A DNA stretch of 64,000 nt from Chrysomallon squamiferum. Taxonomy: Eukaryota > Mollusca > Gastropoda > Neomphalida > Peltospiridae. A model generated the notes under the pieces. It was not told the DNA's origin and ran no database searches. It worked only from the letters and a program-made list of their open reading frames with translations. The stretch covers positions 3,041,105 to 3,105,104 of the forward strand of contig CM022673.1 in the NCBI GenBank assembly GCA_012295275.1. The letters are read 5' to 3'. Of this stretch, positions 16,588 through 34,492 are shown piece by piece. Each line of letters opens with the position of its first letter. Within the stretch, counting starts at the first letter, position 1. The position numbers and the translations under genes are program-made.

Positions 16588-17287
16588 CAATGGTACCTCG
16601 ACATACGAGTGCCCCAACTTACGAGTTTTTCGAGTCGGCCGGTCGAATTTTTGCTTTGAGTTGCGAGCCAGAATCCGAGTTACGAGCGAGCTTCATATAC
16701 GGCGCAACGAACAACAAACATCTGGCCAACATACGGCGCGCCTCACTCGTTTACTTCACGTGGTTACCTCGCCGCGAAAGCCTCTCTGTTGTGTTGTGCT
16801 CGCGTTTTGTGCAGTATTTTGCCAAATTTCTTTTTTCTGGCCATGGATCCTAAGAAAGTGAGTGCGGAGAAGAAGAAGCGGATGAAGTCCATTGAATTAA
16901 AGCTTGAATTCATAGAAAAACTTGAACGAGGTGTGCATGTAGTCGATTTGGCTAGGCAGTATACATACTGAAGCTGAAGGAGTCAATATAGGCTGTAACT
17001 ACAGCCAAAGGCATTAAAATATTTTATCTGATCTCCAAGATAAGTACACTTTACAAAACCAATTTATTTCTTTACATTCTCTTTTATTATGTTTTTATAC
17101 AATATTTGTCATTGATAAATACATTTTTCTTATTTAAAAACATGGTAGAAAAAAAAAAAAAGGCTGGTTTTTGGGGGTTAATGGTATTTCAAATAATTTC
17201 TGTTTGAAAAATTGATTTGATATACGAGCAATTGAGATATGAGCTCGGACACGGAACGAATTAAACTTATAAGTCAAGGTACCAATG
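16588..17287 (+). mobile_element. Tigger/pogo-like DNA transposon, 700 bp, non-autonomous
   Basis: The left end CAATGGTACCTCGACATACG and the reverse complement of the right end CATTGGTACCTTGACTTATA form matching terminal inverted repeats. Both ends are flanked by TA, the target duplication of Tc1/mariner and pogo elements. Subterminal sequence carries the ACGAGT-type repeats usual in Tigger elements. Inside, an ATG at 16843 opens a 42-codon frame starting MDPKKVSAEKKKRMKS and continuing with LEFIEKLERGVHVVDLARQY, the start of the N-terminal helix-turn-helix DNA-binding domain of Tigger transposases. It stops at 16969-16971, and no DDE catalytic domain is present. The element is therefore an internally deleted, non-autonomous copy. 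Confidence 0.85.
16843..16971 (+). pseudogene. Truncated Tigger-like transposase N-terminus
   Basis: Forty-two codons matching the beginning of a CENP-B/Tigger-type DNA-binding domain, followed by a stop and then AT-rich sequence without further transposase homology. It lies inside the 700-bp element bounded by inverted repeats at 16588 and 17287. It cannot encode an active transposase, although the fragment could in principle still be translated. Confidence 0.75.
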
Positions 17288-17333
17288 TATATGTATGTAT
17301 GTATGTAATCATGATTTAATGTGTATGTTGTTT

Positions 17334-17392
17334 GCGTCAGTGTATGTGTGTGTGTGTGTGTGTGTGCGTGTGTGCGTGTGTGCGTGTGTGAG
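17334..17392. repeat. (TG)n microsatellite with GCG interruptions
   Basis: TG repeats with periodic TGCG variants immediately upstream of the first SDR promoter module. Confidence 0.9.
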
Positions 17393-17419
17393 CCACTATA
17401 CAGAAATAAAAGTAAACTA

Positions 17420-17543
17420 AAATATGTAGTGACGTCCTTGCAGTGTGACGATTAGCTAAGGAAGAGTAGTAATGACGTCATCAGTCATTTGTTGTCATGC
17501 TGGGTGATCCTGGATCTATTTATGGATATCGAAATAAAATCAG
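17420..17543 (+). promoter_or_regulatory. Promoter/5' UTR exon of SDR gene 1
   Basis: The block from GTGACGTC (about 17430) through a perfect CRE TGACGTCA (17473-17480) to ATAAAATCAG|GTAAAG (donor at 17544) aligns with the region before SDR gene 2 (22118-22243). Conservation in an otherwise unalignable flank, plus a donor at the matching place and an acceptor at 17901-17902 just before the start codon, indicates a non-coding first exon. CRE palindromes bind CREB/ATF-type bZIP factors, so cAMP- or stress-responsive control is possible. The transcription start is not defined. Confidence 0.6.
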
Positions 17544-17629
17544 GTAAAGTATTTTTATAAATAGCTGTTATATACCTCATTTAATTTTAAAAATATAGAT
17601 ACAGTAAAGATAAACTTTAGACACAGATA

Positions 17630-17641
17630 CTACTCCTACTC

Positions 17642-17677
<36 letters not shown>

Positions 17678-17740
17678 ATAATAATAATAATAAATAAATA
17701 AATAAATAAATAAAAATAAATAAATAAAATAAAATAAAAC
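17630..17740. repeat. (CTA)n(ATA)n(AAAT)n compound repeat in the 5' UTR intron
   Basis: Triplet and tetranucleotide repeats inside the intron between the 5' UTR exon and coding exon 1 of SDR gene 1. Confidence 0.9.
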
Positions 17741-17906
17741 AAAATATAATTAAATTTAAAAAATCCGTGCACTTCACAGAACAATCCTGTGCGTGTTCGT
17801 CTTTTATGTGTGTGTGTGTGTGTGTCTGTGTATGTGTGTTCCCCGTTCCTTTTTTTTTTTCACTATCATCATTTTATTTAATTTCAAGTAATTTTATTTC
17901 AGAAAA

Positions 17907-20538
<2,632 letters not shown>

Positions 20539-20630
20539 CAACGTCATCGGTTTATAATACAGTTTTCTAGACATGAAATGTATTTAATAAGAATTTATTA
20601 TAAACAAAAATATTACGTGTGGATGTTTTA

Positions 20631-20683
<53 letters not shown>

Positions 20684-22117
20684 AGAGAAAAACACATATA
20701 TTTTAAGTTAAAAAAAAATCTAAAAAAAAAAAAAAGTAGTGGAAAATGATAAGAAAAGAAAACATATGATGAAACATTAATCTTGTTCATTCAGTTTGTC
20801 TGTCAGTCTGTGCGTGTGAGGGTGCGTGTTTGTGTGTGCGAATGTGTACGTGTATATGACTATTTAAGATGTTTATAGAACACCTTTTTAGGTATATACT
20901 TCCTTTTGATAAATTATTTTGTTGCATATGTCTCATTATGTAATATAATTTACTTCTTTTATTTTATTTTTAAACCGTTTCTTTGCTATGATCGTATATT
21001 TAATATATTAACATTGTTTACTCTTTACTCTGTTGTTTAAAAGATCTAATGTTATAAGATGCAAAGAGAAAAAATTATAAAATTAAATGAACGAAAGCTA
21101 ACGGAAAATTTGCTTACTACATTCATAAAATATATTCATTTTAAAGACGTTATTATATAAAAAGGTTAATAATTGTTGTTTAAGACATTAATATAAAATT
21201 TCTATATTTAGATTTAATATTAGTTTAGGTTTGAAGATATTTGTACATAGACTTAAGATTGGGACATAATTAAAGGCACTCATAGATGACTTATTAAAAA
21301 AAACTTAAACTATATTATCACATTTTTATTTATAACTTTCATCAGTTTTATTTATAAAACTTTATTATTTGTATATAATCAAATAATATTTTATATATTT
21401 TTTAATTTTTACAAAAAATTTTGAAAATACGACGTTTTAACTATAATTTTATACATTATTTTGTAATAAAAAATAAATTAAAAATCCTTTTTTCAATAAT
21501 CATTGTTTGTTATTTTTCTATGAATCTATTTATATACTAGATTTTTTTTTTAGTTATATGAACTATATACTTTTTCATTAGCATTCCTTGAAATTAAAAG
21601 TAATATGTCTAATGAAGTTACAAATACGGCGTAAGACACTCCACCGTACGATGAAGAACAGTTTAAGCATATACTTTAAGATGTCGAGATATGTGTAACA
21701 AAAATAAAATTATTTTAAGCATGAGTTATTACCACACTTCAAATATATTAGGTCATTTGACATGCGCACTGATTTTCAATCCAACCAATGATAAACAAAT
21801 GAAAACGGCGCATGTCGCTATAGATCCGTTATAAGTTTAAAATGGAAAATTAAGGGGGAGGGAATCTTTTCTTTGTCCGATTTTGTAAATTTATTATTAT
21901 TTTTTTTTTTTATCATAACCAGTCTTAGCGAACTGTCGTATTACTATATATTAGTGTTAAATTTTAAATATGAGATGTATTAATTTTTGCTTCTTATAAT
22001 TATTAGAATTTTTATTCTATTGCAAGGTTTCAATTCGAATGCTCTATAAATTTATTATTATTATTATTATTAATGTCGCGGGCAAGTGTATGTATTTATA
22101 TCGTTTATGAATATAAG
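20539..22117. other. Intergenic region between the two SDR genes
   Basis: Probable 3' UTR of gene 1, with no AATAAA in its first 80 bp. A (TG)n tract lies at 20635-20682 and a very AT-rich stretch at 20900-21720. At 21759-21767 and 21808-21816 GACATGCGC and GCGCATGTC form a perfect 9-bp inverted repeat around a CCAAT motif (CAACCAATGAT), a possible distal promoter element for gene 2. Short ATT repeats lie near 21890 and 22055. Confidence 0.65.
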
Positions 22118-22243
22118 TATAAAAATTATGTGGTGACGTCATCACAAAATGACGATTAGAGGAAGCAAAAGTGGTAAAAACGTCATCATGTTGCCATGTT
22201 GGGTGGATCCGGGGCCACTTTGCGGATTCTGAAATAAAACTAG
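22118..22243 (+). promoter_or_regulatory. Promoter/5' UTR exon of SDR gene 2
   Basis: Aligns with 17420-17543: GTGACGTCA (TGACGTCA at 22134-22141), ATGACGATTAGA, a degenerate second CRE (AACGTCATCATG, about 22179-22190), TTGCCATGTTGGGTGGATCC, and GAAATAAAACTAG followed by the donor GTAAAGT (22244). The matching acceptor is at 22758-22759 (GTATTTCAG), four bases before the ATG. Of the two CREs, the first is intact here and the second is intact in gene 1. Confidence 0.6.
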
Positions 22244-22763
22244 GTAAAGTTTTATAAATACCAGTTTTATCAATATAAATGGGGCTCAGATACTTTTAAA
22301 TTTTAATCTTGACACAGATTTTAATATTTACATAAAATTTATGTTGCAGTTACCAATGTTTTATTTTTTTTCTTCCAAAAACACGTCTTAATTTTAGAGG
22401 CTAGATTAAATGTTTAGATTTTAATTTTGCTATTACAACAAGAAGTAATAAAGAAGTAAAAACTGTATTTTAACTGTGATATAGTTTAATTTCGCAGCTT
22501 TCAGTTTATTTGTTTGTTTGTTTGTTTTTTATTTTCTGTGTGTTTGGCCGGAGACGGGGAAAAAAAAAAAATCAAGATATGATTTTTTTCTTTTTCAAGT
22601 AAGGGACATAACTCCAATCTTTTGATTATTATTATGATTAATACTGCTGTAATATAATATATTTCAGAACGTTCACTTTCACTTGGCTCTGTGTGTGTGT
22701 CTGTGTGTATCTGTCTGTCTGTTTTTATGCTATTCCCTTTCTTCGTAATTGTATTTCAGAAAC

Positions 22764-25040
<2,277 letters not shown>

Positions 25041-25188
25041 TGTTATTAAGCACAGGGCAGAATTATAGTTAACAAAATAGGCTTTAAGTAATATCTATGC
25101 GGATTCTTTATGTATCAATGTTTGGAAGGAAATAGAAGTTAAATTATATATCTGAATATGATTCTGCATTTAGTATATAAACAGATTA

Positions 25189-25350
25189 TTATTTTGTTAT
25201 TATTATTATTATTATTACTACTACTACTACTACTACTTATTATTACTACTACTACTACTACTACTACTTATTTTTATTACTACTACTACTACTACTACTA
25301 CTACTTATTATTATTATTACTACTACTACTATTATTATTATTATTATTAT
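25189..25350. repeat. Alternating (ATT)n and (CTA)n tract
   Basis: Blocks of ATT and ACT triplets alternate over about 160 bp shortly downstream of SDR gene 2. Confidence 0.93.
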
Positions 25351-25431
25351 ATAACTGTATCAGTTATTTTGTTAATATCTTTACGAGTTTTTAATTGGAA
25401 AGATACGATGAATTTATTTTAAAATATATCT

Positions 25432-25434
<3 letters not shown>

Positions 25435-25513
<79 letters not shown>

Positions 25514-25528
25514 GTGTGTGTGTGTGTG
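25435..25528. repeat. (TG)n microsatellite
   Basis: About 94 bp of TG with one TTAG interruption near the end. Confidence 0.96.
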
Positions 25529-25945
25529 AGTGAATATAAAATGCCTTATATGAATTCTGGAAAGGTTTAATTACCAAATTGATCGGATATAACTTAAATG
25601 AATTTTGGGCTACTTTAAACTGTTCAAAGTTACTAGCTGTATCTGATATGAATTTTGGACTCAAATCATTGGCTTTCTAGAAGGATAAGGTGTCACAAAT
25701 ATATATATATATATATAATACAGGAAAGAACAAGAAGTCGAAGAGACGTTATATATTTATTTATTTATTTATTTTTAAATATTCCCTGTAATGTAATATT
25801 TTTAAATAAATGGAACCCAGTATCAGGAAAATATGTAAAGATTTATTACTATAGAAGTTTAGTTATTGTATAAAATGCGACGTATACATTTCTCATTATT
25901 ATAACATGAAATAAAGTTAAGTTTATTTTCAATGATAGACAGTAC

Positions 25946-26162
25946 GGCCATAACTAGACTGTTTTTGAAATGAGGCGAAAAAAGTTAACTGGGCGTAGAG
26001 TCTGAAAAAGTGGATATCGTTTCCATCGGAATGGAGATTTATATTTTATATTTTCTAAATAAAATCTTTGTATAAAATGAAATAATTAATTAAAAAATTA
26101 AATTAAAATCGTCAATTTCAATATGAGGCATTTATCTCATTTGCATCAGCATAGTTACGACC
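25946..26162. mobile_element. MITE-like inverted-repeat element, copy A
   Basis: Starts GGCCATAACTAGACTGTTTT and ends with CATAGTTACGACC, whose reverse complement GGTCGTAACTATG matches the start. The interior contains AAAATCTTTGTATAAAAT and CAATTTC.ATATGAGG. A second copy with the same end and interior motifs is at 35648-35874. No coding potential was found. Confidence 0.55.
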
Positions 26163-26589
26163 AAGGTCGGTGGATATTTAGCAAGATCCTGGTTTATTTT
26201 GTGAAAACTGTTCTGCATAATCTCGAATGTATAGTAGTTTTGAAATATTAGCGTTAATAATGTGGCAAAATATGTTAAAAAAAATTATTTCAAATGTTTG
26301 CAGTTAAAATTGTATTATGTTATTTATTTAAATTATGTATTTATTTCATGTAATTCAGTTACATACTGTTTTATTTAACCGACTGTTAACAAAAAAAAAA
26401 AAAAAAAAAAAAAACACGACATTGTATTTGACATTTTACAATAAATTGTAAATACATCGGTATTGTTTGTTTTATTTCACTTTTTTTTCTTTATGTATTG
26501 GCTTTGTTGTTAATTAATTTACTCAGTGTTGTGATATGCCGGTATAATGTAGAAAGTAATGATAAACAAATAAATAATAAATACAAATA

Positions 26590-26620
<31 letters not shown>

Positions 26621-28353
26621 ATACAAAATAAAAAATAATAAGTAAATGAATAATTTACATCAGTATTCCTTTAGGGGTATAACAAAAATAAAATTACATC
26701 ACATTAATATCAGATACATTCTGCCCCGTGTTTTGGTCCCAGGAACATTTTATATATGTAAAACCAGCAGACGTAAATACACTTCAGTAGAAACTTTAAA
26801 TTGATTCCCACATATCTCCAAGCGATCGAAAAATGCATAAAATCTGCACCATCTATCTATCAAAGAAAATAAATATATGAAGGATTAACAGTCCTTCACA
26901 ACTTGCTCAGAAGAAAAACCAATCTGTTCATTGTTTACTGGAACAGTACACTCGATTATAATCGCACCAAAACTGTTATTCGAAAATTTCTGAAGAATGA
27001 CTCACAGAACTATACCAAGAATCCAGGCTAAGTTGCCGGTTAAAGACTTTCTGTAGACCGTGACCTTGAAATGATGATCTGCAGTGGAATTCCATGACTT
27101 GAACTGTTATTTATTTATTTTTTAATTGTTTAGAAGTCATAGGCACCTTAATCTTGGTCTCAAATTCCGTAATCTTTTAGCAGAAGTGTTTTTGACAAAT
27201 TTTATGACTTGATTTCCTTTTCGATTTAGGTCATCATCTTGAGATTCCGGTCAGAACAGAAGGAAATTTGTTCGGCAAAGGAGCACGACGTCTCGGAAAT
27301 CTTGATGCTGACTGAAACCAAGAAAAAATGTCAAAATGTTATAGTTTTGCAAATTTTCGTTAAATTTATTTTTATTCTCAACAGCAGAGTAATAATTAAA
27401 TGTACACGGAAGCATTTAGAAAGGTTGAAAGAAAGAAAGAAAGAAAGAAAGAAAGAGCGAGAGAGAGAGTTGAGAGAGAGGTGTGTGAATGAGATTATAA
27501 AACTACAAACCATAACTTATAAAGGTAGTCAGTTTGTCGAATACTGAAGATCTAGCTACCTGTTGCTCTCTGTCTGTCTGAATTTTTTCAGTTTCCCAAC
27601 ATATCCGACTGTTTGTTTACTTTGCCTAGTTGTCTCTCTACACGCCTGTAGGACTTTAGGTCTTACTGTCTATATGCCTAAATGAATCTGCCTATTTGCC
27701 TCTAACGTATATATATTTCACTGCAGGACTCTAAATTCTAAAGAATGTACCTCAGCCTGTCTGTATGATTTTGTGACTATGTCTGCATCCGACTATATGA
27801 ATCTATGCCTGTCTCTTTATTTGCATTTATAAGCAAGTCTGTCTATATATCTGCCTATACCATTCAACGCTTATCTATCTGTCTATCATTCAGTATGACG
27901 CTACATCTGTATATCTGTTTGCCTATATGACTGTGTGTCTGCTTGTTTGTTTGTGTTTCTGCCTCGCTATCAGTCTAACTGTCTTTCTGTCGGTCTCTCT
28001 CTTTATCAGAGTATATGTCTGTATGTCTGTCTGTCTCTCTGTCCATACTTACATTATACATTTGTCGAAGAGCTTCATTCTGACATTGCCAAGCGTTACC
28101 TGAAAATTACAAATAACAGTTTTTCAGGACATATTTTTATTACTTGCTTTTTTGTTTTCATTTCTATATGCATGTTTTGTTTTATTGCTGTTTTTTTTTT
28201 CTATAAATATTTGTTTCAGATGAGATATTTAACCCATACTCAGCAATAATCTACTCTCAAACAATATTTTATTTATATACTACTACTACTATTACTATTA
28301 CTACTAATACTGTTGATAATAATAATAATAATATTAATAACAATATTATTATA

Positions 28354-28385
<32 letters not shown>

Positions 28386-28860
28386 GTTATTATTATTATT
28401 ATTATTGGATATTTACCAATCCATGCTCTCGTTCTGTTTATTTGCAAGGTGGATCTCTTTGGAAAATTGTACTGCAACAGTAGATTAAGAAAATATTAAT
28501 TATTAGCACAAGAAGTATTTTAATCGTTAAAAAGTACATCATTTATAAATTGTTAAATCCATCGCTCGTAAGATATAGAGAACAAAATGAGATATTAAAT
28601 TATGCATATAATGTACATATATTAGAAAAATAATAGTAATGATTTAAGTTTCACAATCATACGTGTAAATTTATATATATCAGAAAAATAATGAAAAGAT
28701 ATTTTGGAGAACAAGTCTTATATATATTAAATTTATAATTTTTGAAATTATATCAAAAGCAATTACGTATGCGTGTATGCGTTGACACACTTCCACACAA
28801 ACGTAAACCCTACACAGAATTTTTTTTCTTAACCTCCAATTTTAAAATGATTTTTTTTAC
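26163..28860. other. Gene-free AT-rich region
   Basis: Contains a poly-A at about 26390-26413, an (AAAT)n tract at about 26590-26622, an (AAAG)n/(AG)n patch near 27425-27480, CTGT-rich imperfect repeats at 27560-28050, and ATT repeats at 28315-28407. At about 27240-27315 a short G/C-richer patch gives an open frame on the minus strand after a possible acceptor (GTTTCAG), but it ends after 25 codons and shows no known motif. Confidence 0.65.
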
Positions 28861-29114
28861 CTGAGAATATGTATTTATTCCGTACAGAAAAATCAATTCA
28901 TCCAGTAAAAAACATTTTTCATCTATATGGTCACGTGATTCCACACAGCTGTTCTGCAACAAGTCTTTTTGATTGGAAATTCTTTCTCTCCGCCGAACAC
29001 TGCCGACGTGGCTTTGAGCCGATTTAGTTCTCATGTCGGGAACTGCCGCCTGACCTGACGGACATCGCCGATAACACACGGAAACTGATCGAATATAGTT
29101 CGCTTCGACAAAAC
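28861..29114 (-). CDS. Isolated candidate exon, unknown protein
   Basis: On the minus strand a 254-bp frame without stops is bounded by a good acceptor (CTGACTTTCAG|GTTTTG) and a donor (ATTCTCAG|GTAAAA), entering in phase 1 and leaving in phase 0. It encodes 84 residues, beginning FVEANYIRSVSVCYRRCPSG and ending FLLDELIFLYGINTYSQ, with a basic middle. G/C content and CpG density are higher than in neighbouring DNA. I do not recognise a domain, and no partner exon was identified nearby. It is either an internal exon of a gene with very long introns or a chance frame. Confidence 0.4.
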
Positions 29115-29410
29115 CTGAAAGTCAGTTGAAATAATGATTATTGAATGCTAATAATGATGATAATGATGATGATGATGATGATAATAATGATAATAACAAC
29201 CTCAAACAACAACTACAAAACAACATCAACAAGGACGATCAAGTCAACAACTACTGCTACAACTATTACTACTACAACAACTGTATTGCTATTACCACTG
29301 CTGCTGCTACTACAGTCACAATTACAACAACAACAACTATTACTAAATGCTACAACAAGAACAACAACATTGATAATAATAATAGTAATAATAATAATAC
29401 TAATAAATAA

Positions 29411-29442
<32 letters not shown>

Positions 29443-30104
29443 AAAATAATAAGTAATCAACGTTATCATAAACTTCTATTTCATATGTTTTAACATATAA
29501 ATATAACCAACCCTTTTTTTTTTTCCAAAAAAAATCTTTAAAAAAAAAATCAAAATCAAAAAGAATTTTAAAGAGCAACTTTTCCTCCATAATGAAACTC
29601 AAAACAGTCCAAGAATATAATCATTGCACATTTCATACATCTAATGAGAAATGCTGTCTTTAATTTCTTTTCACGTGTAATATCTTCTTTGATTGCTTTG
29701 TATCGTAAAAAGATCGATTGAGCAGTGAAAATGGTTTTCCATGCCCACACACACAACTGAGAGAGATCTGGGTAAAAGCAATATTCCAGCTAACGCGTGG
29801 GCGCTGGAGAGTCGATTTAATTTACATGGATTGATAAAAGCCAGGTTAACATAAAAGCAGACATCTTATGTAAATAGAGAATTTTATGAAATCCGGGAAA
29901 ATGCAGAATTCAGAATTCAGTTTTTAGTCCATTAATGCTTTTTATAAAGTGCAGTAATAGGTGAAATGAGACGTTGATTTTAAGCAGTGATATTAATAAA
30001 GTTTTTTTTTTTCTTCATTTTCTTCTTTCTTTCTCTCTTTCTCTTTATTTTCAAGTCATCTTTTTTCTTTTTTTCTGAGAGTTTTCTCTCTATTTCTGTC
30101 TCAT

Positions 30105-30151
<47 letters not shown>

Positions 30152-30605
30152 TACACACACACACACTCACACACACACACATAGATACAAAATTTCATTA
30201 TTCTTTAACTCTCTCTAAATAACATAATATCAGTTAAAAAACATAATAGTATTAAAATAAAAAGGAACGAAAGAAAACACAACAAAAGAATCGACCACGA
30301 GAATAATTACAGACTTGCTGATATGTTACACAATGATTTGCAAGGTTATCGAACTGACGTGATATGGAAAAAATAGTTTTTCTGGTATTACGGTTTAACA
30401 GTCACTGAATCCTTAAAGATACGCATACCCACACATATTTTACTACTTTAACTTCTATGTAAGCTGTTTTAAAACATGAATTAATAAAACGAGGTGTTTT
30501 TTTTATGTAGTTTTTTTTCTTTTAATATACTTAATAATTATTGTGAATGTTATATGTATATATCGGTATGTATTTATGTATATCTTCCTCTCTATTTATA
30601 TACGA

Positions 30606-30646
<41 letters not shown>

Positions 30647-31540
30647 AGAGTACATTTAAGAGAGTGCACAAGTATACAGGTTCCGACTATTGTACAGTTC
30701 ATAATGTATTGATATTAGCAACAGTAACTGTTCGTATACAGTGACCTTGGGAAGAAAGCAATCCATAGTACGGACAAAGGCAATAAAATCAATTAATAAC
30801 ATTTATTCCGAGTTTGTTCTTGGCTCAGTGTGTAGCGAATAGCTTTACAGAAAAGTAAATGCAGTGATCACGGAGAACACTCTGTATTCGAAATAGAGAA
30901 ACAATGAAACAGCAGAAAAACCAAGAAAAGCAACAAAGGATTATTAAAGGAAGAAACGAACGAAGACGCTAACTAACGAACGAAAGAACAAAAGAAATAA
31001 TGAAAGAAAGAACGAAAACGAAAGGCAAATCAATGAAACTGTTTGATGGTTTAAGACTTACATGCCATAGTAAATCCAAAGAACGAAGACAAACAGTCCC
31101 TGAACGTCCAACAGCTAAACCTGAAACATCTTTGTCCTTTTTTTTTTTTTTAAACCCAGCCTTCCACTGCTAACATTCCTAACACAAACAGGTGGTAAAT
31201 AAACCAACATCCATGAATTGTCTCAGCCCTGAATGAAATGTTCGTTTTAGCTTATCGTAATTGTTTTTCAAACGTCAGCAAGTTGACGAATTCTGGTTTT
31301 CTACGGCATGTGGTATTTTCATTATGGCGCATTGAAAAGCGAACAAAACGCTAAAATGAAATACAAGCAGCATTGTATGGCAAACTAATTACATGCAACG
31401 TCGCATTTTCCACCTGGCTGAATAAAACAGTCGGGAATGCACAGAGTCACTAAGTCATATTGTTTATGTATGTATACCACGGCTTACTGAGCACTCTGGC
31501 TCTGGTAGTTTATCATAAAGCCACGTGACGTCATAAGTCC
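29115..31540. other. Gene-free region with triplet and dinucleotide repeats
   Basis: GAT/AAC/ACT/AAT imperfect triplets at 29150-29460 including a (GTA)n patch, an (AC)n tract at about 30104-30182, and a (TG)n(AG)n compound tract at 30606-30647. Near 31522-31533 an E-box (CACGTG) overlaps a CRE (TGACGTCA), a plausible regulatory site with no gene assigned. Confidence 0.65.
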
Positions 31541-32535
31541 TTATTGTAAGTTCCAAAACAGCTTACAAAATGATATATTTGTTATTAATTTTGTTATTAC
31601 TATTAGTACTACTACTACTACTACTACTATTATTACAACTACCACTACTGCTTCTTTTACTACTACTACTGCTGCAATTACTACATCTACTTCGTCTTCT
31701 ACCACTACTACTATCTGTACTATTACTGCTTTTACTAATACTACTATTTCTATTGCTGCTACAATCACCACTACCACCATCACCCTGCCATTAACAAAAC
31801 AGTAGATCACTTGGTTAGAACGAACGTTGGAGCATTAATGGTCACATTCTCAATCCTCCTTACATCTGTTTCACATTTCAGTCAGTGCTATACAAAACAC
31901 AGTAGTATGTGAAATTTTCTGTGTTAAGGTTCATATTTTGTTGCTACTGCTCGGTTAGAGTACCTCATACAGTGGTCTTATCGGGTTTCTTCTCATATCA
32001 TCATTATATATAGGAAACATCTGATTGAAACATCTGATATCAAAATGCGACGAAATGTTCTTACGTAAGAATTCATTGATTTATTCAGCTATTCAGATAA
32101 TAAGCACCTGAAAAAGATTAAGACTTGAAAGAAAGTTAATTAATTTTGCTGTGTATATGGATTATAAAAAACAGAATACAATGCCTCGACAAAGAATGAA
32201 AAACGTACTGATATATCACTGTCGCAATAAAAAGGCAATAAAACGCACAATAAAAGAAAAAGAAATACGAAAATAAAAATAAATTAAAAACCATATAAAA
32301 ATGTGTGGCTTCATTGAAAAGGAGTACATTGATTTACGTTTAATGTTTAAACAGTGAATCCTTTGAAAGATAAAACACTGTTAGTTAGCGAAACCTATAT
32401 CATTCTGGAGAGACACTTATATCACCTCAGAGATAACAAACGCCATTTTGTTTCATTGTTAAATAGAGGAGAATGAGCTTTCGTATTCTTTCTGTCTTTG
32501 TCTCTTTTTCTCATTCATTTTTTTTTCTCCTAACT

Positions 32536-32539
<4 letters not shown>
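31541..32539. other. Triplet repeat zone and unassigned DNA
   Basis: An imperfect (CTA/ATT)n tract runs from 31590 to 31790 and opens Leu/Val-rich frames on both strands. The remainder (31800-32539) shows no gene. Confidence 0.7.

Positions 32540-32607
<68 letters not shown>
32540..32607. repeat. (TC)n microsatellite
   Basis: About 68 bp of TC dinucleotides. Confidence 0.96.
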
Positions 32608-32610
<3 letters not shown>

Positions 32611-33132
32611 CTGACTGTAGCGTTTCACAGTTATTTTGTACAGAAGTTATATAGTAAAATCCTTATTTTTACGATCAGTATTCATTCATATTTGATTCAT
32701 ATTTTTGAAGTAAGTAAGAACACCACCCAAAAGCAATTAGAGTGAAGAAAACAAAATGTTTACACAAGCAAATACTAACCTGAAGTTTTACATTATTGAA
32801 AAGTATACAAAAGGACAAGTTTGAACACGTTAACAAAACTATGCGAGTATCTAATACAGCGTTTACGTTTATGTAAATATTTACATTTTTCATGTTTAGC
32901 CTCACGTTCTGGTTCTTTGTATGAATATTACATGTATTAATGAAAAATGTATTCGTATATTAGCTATTTTCAATATGTATGCGTATTAGGTTTTTACAGC
33001 TTACTAAATATCTTCTTTCTTTTTAATTTTCTTATTAATGTTTTTTTTTCTTATTGCCGAGATTTGTTTTTTATTATTATTATTTTTTTAATTTATTGCT
33101 CAGATTTCCTTTAAGTTTGCATGTGTGGATAA

Positions 33133-33180
<48 letters not shown>

Positions 33181-33299
33181 TTCTCTGTCTTTCGTTTTCT
33201 CTCTCTCTTTCTCTCTCTGTTTGTCTTTCTTTGTCTCTCTGTTTCTCTCTCTGTCTGTCTGTCTCCCTGTCTTTCTCTCTATCTGTCTCTCTCTGTCTT

Positions 33300-33380
<81 letters not shown>
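33133..33380. repeat. (ATT)n, degenerate CT, (TC)n and (TA)n succession
   Basis: ATT repeats (33133-33180), about 120 bp of decayed TCTG/TCTT repeats, pure TC (33302-33343), then TA (33346-33380). This is a gradient of repeat types in one locus. Confidence 0.92.
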
Positions 33381-33382
<2 letters not shown>

Positions 33383-33691
33383 GTTAATCACTTAACAACA
33401 CGCTTTGTTTAACTGTTATTTGTTTAACTGCAGAGTTTAACTGTTATCTACGTACATGAACAAATGTCATCACGTTGTACTGCACAGACATACTTAAATG
33501 TATAGATTTACGTACGTTATTCCTTCTTTTTTTTTCCTTTTTTGTTTTCGTATCTTTATTCTTCAACATTTTTTTTAATTATTATTATTAATTTTTTTTA
33601 TCTTTGTATATATTTATTATTCGCGGAAAGTTGATTACGTTGAAAATAAAATTTAAGAAGACGTTTCTTTACATTAAATAAATAATGAATT

Positions 33692-33795
<104 letters not shown>

Positions 33796-34339
33796 TCACA
33801 CACAAATAAACAAACAAATAAAATCCAATAAAAATATTAACGATTATTATTATTGCAATTTTAAATTTATCTACTAACCATAACTACACAGAACATTAAA
33901 ACCGTGTCCACCAACCACTGTTTCAAGCTTCAGTAGATAAATCACCATTAACACTTTCATCATTATATGCGAATATTATTAAATTTTGATTGTCGTTAAA
34001 GCGTAATGTGTTAGCTACGTATAATAAATAACTCACCCTCAGTATTTCCACGATTTATAAATTCTTTCCACTTTCTTGTGTCTTTTTCGATTCCTGTAGC
34101 CTGCATGGTGCTCGAATGAGATCCGATGATTCAGTGGGTCTTTGCGTGTGATTAGACAATGAAAGGTAAACTCTGTATAGTCCGCAGCACAAAAAAAAAT
34201 GTAATCACTATCGTGAATATTTTCAGTATTTTGTATCCTGAATATTTATTTTATTATTTATCAAGTATTCTGAATATTACTGAGTTAGGAAAGACGTAAT
34301 CAAAATTAATTAGTTTTATGAATATTTGCTGAGAGAACT

Positions 34340-34373
<34 letters not shown>

Positions 34374-34444
34374 TCTTGCATGTTCTTTTATTATTGTTGT
34401 TGTAATTGTTGTCGTTATGCTGTTGTTATTACTGTTTATTTATT

Positions 34445-34492
<48 letters not shown>

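Noticed and set aside
22749-22763. Earlier start for SDR gene 2 in the same frame
   Set aside because: Those bases are intron sequence before the acceptor at 22758-22759 and contain no ATG; the ATG at 22764 aligns with gene 1.
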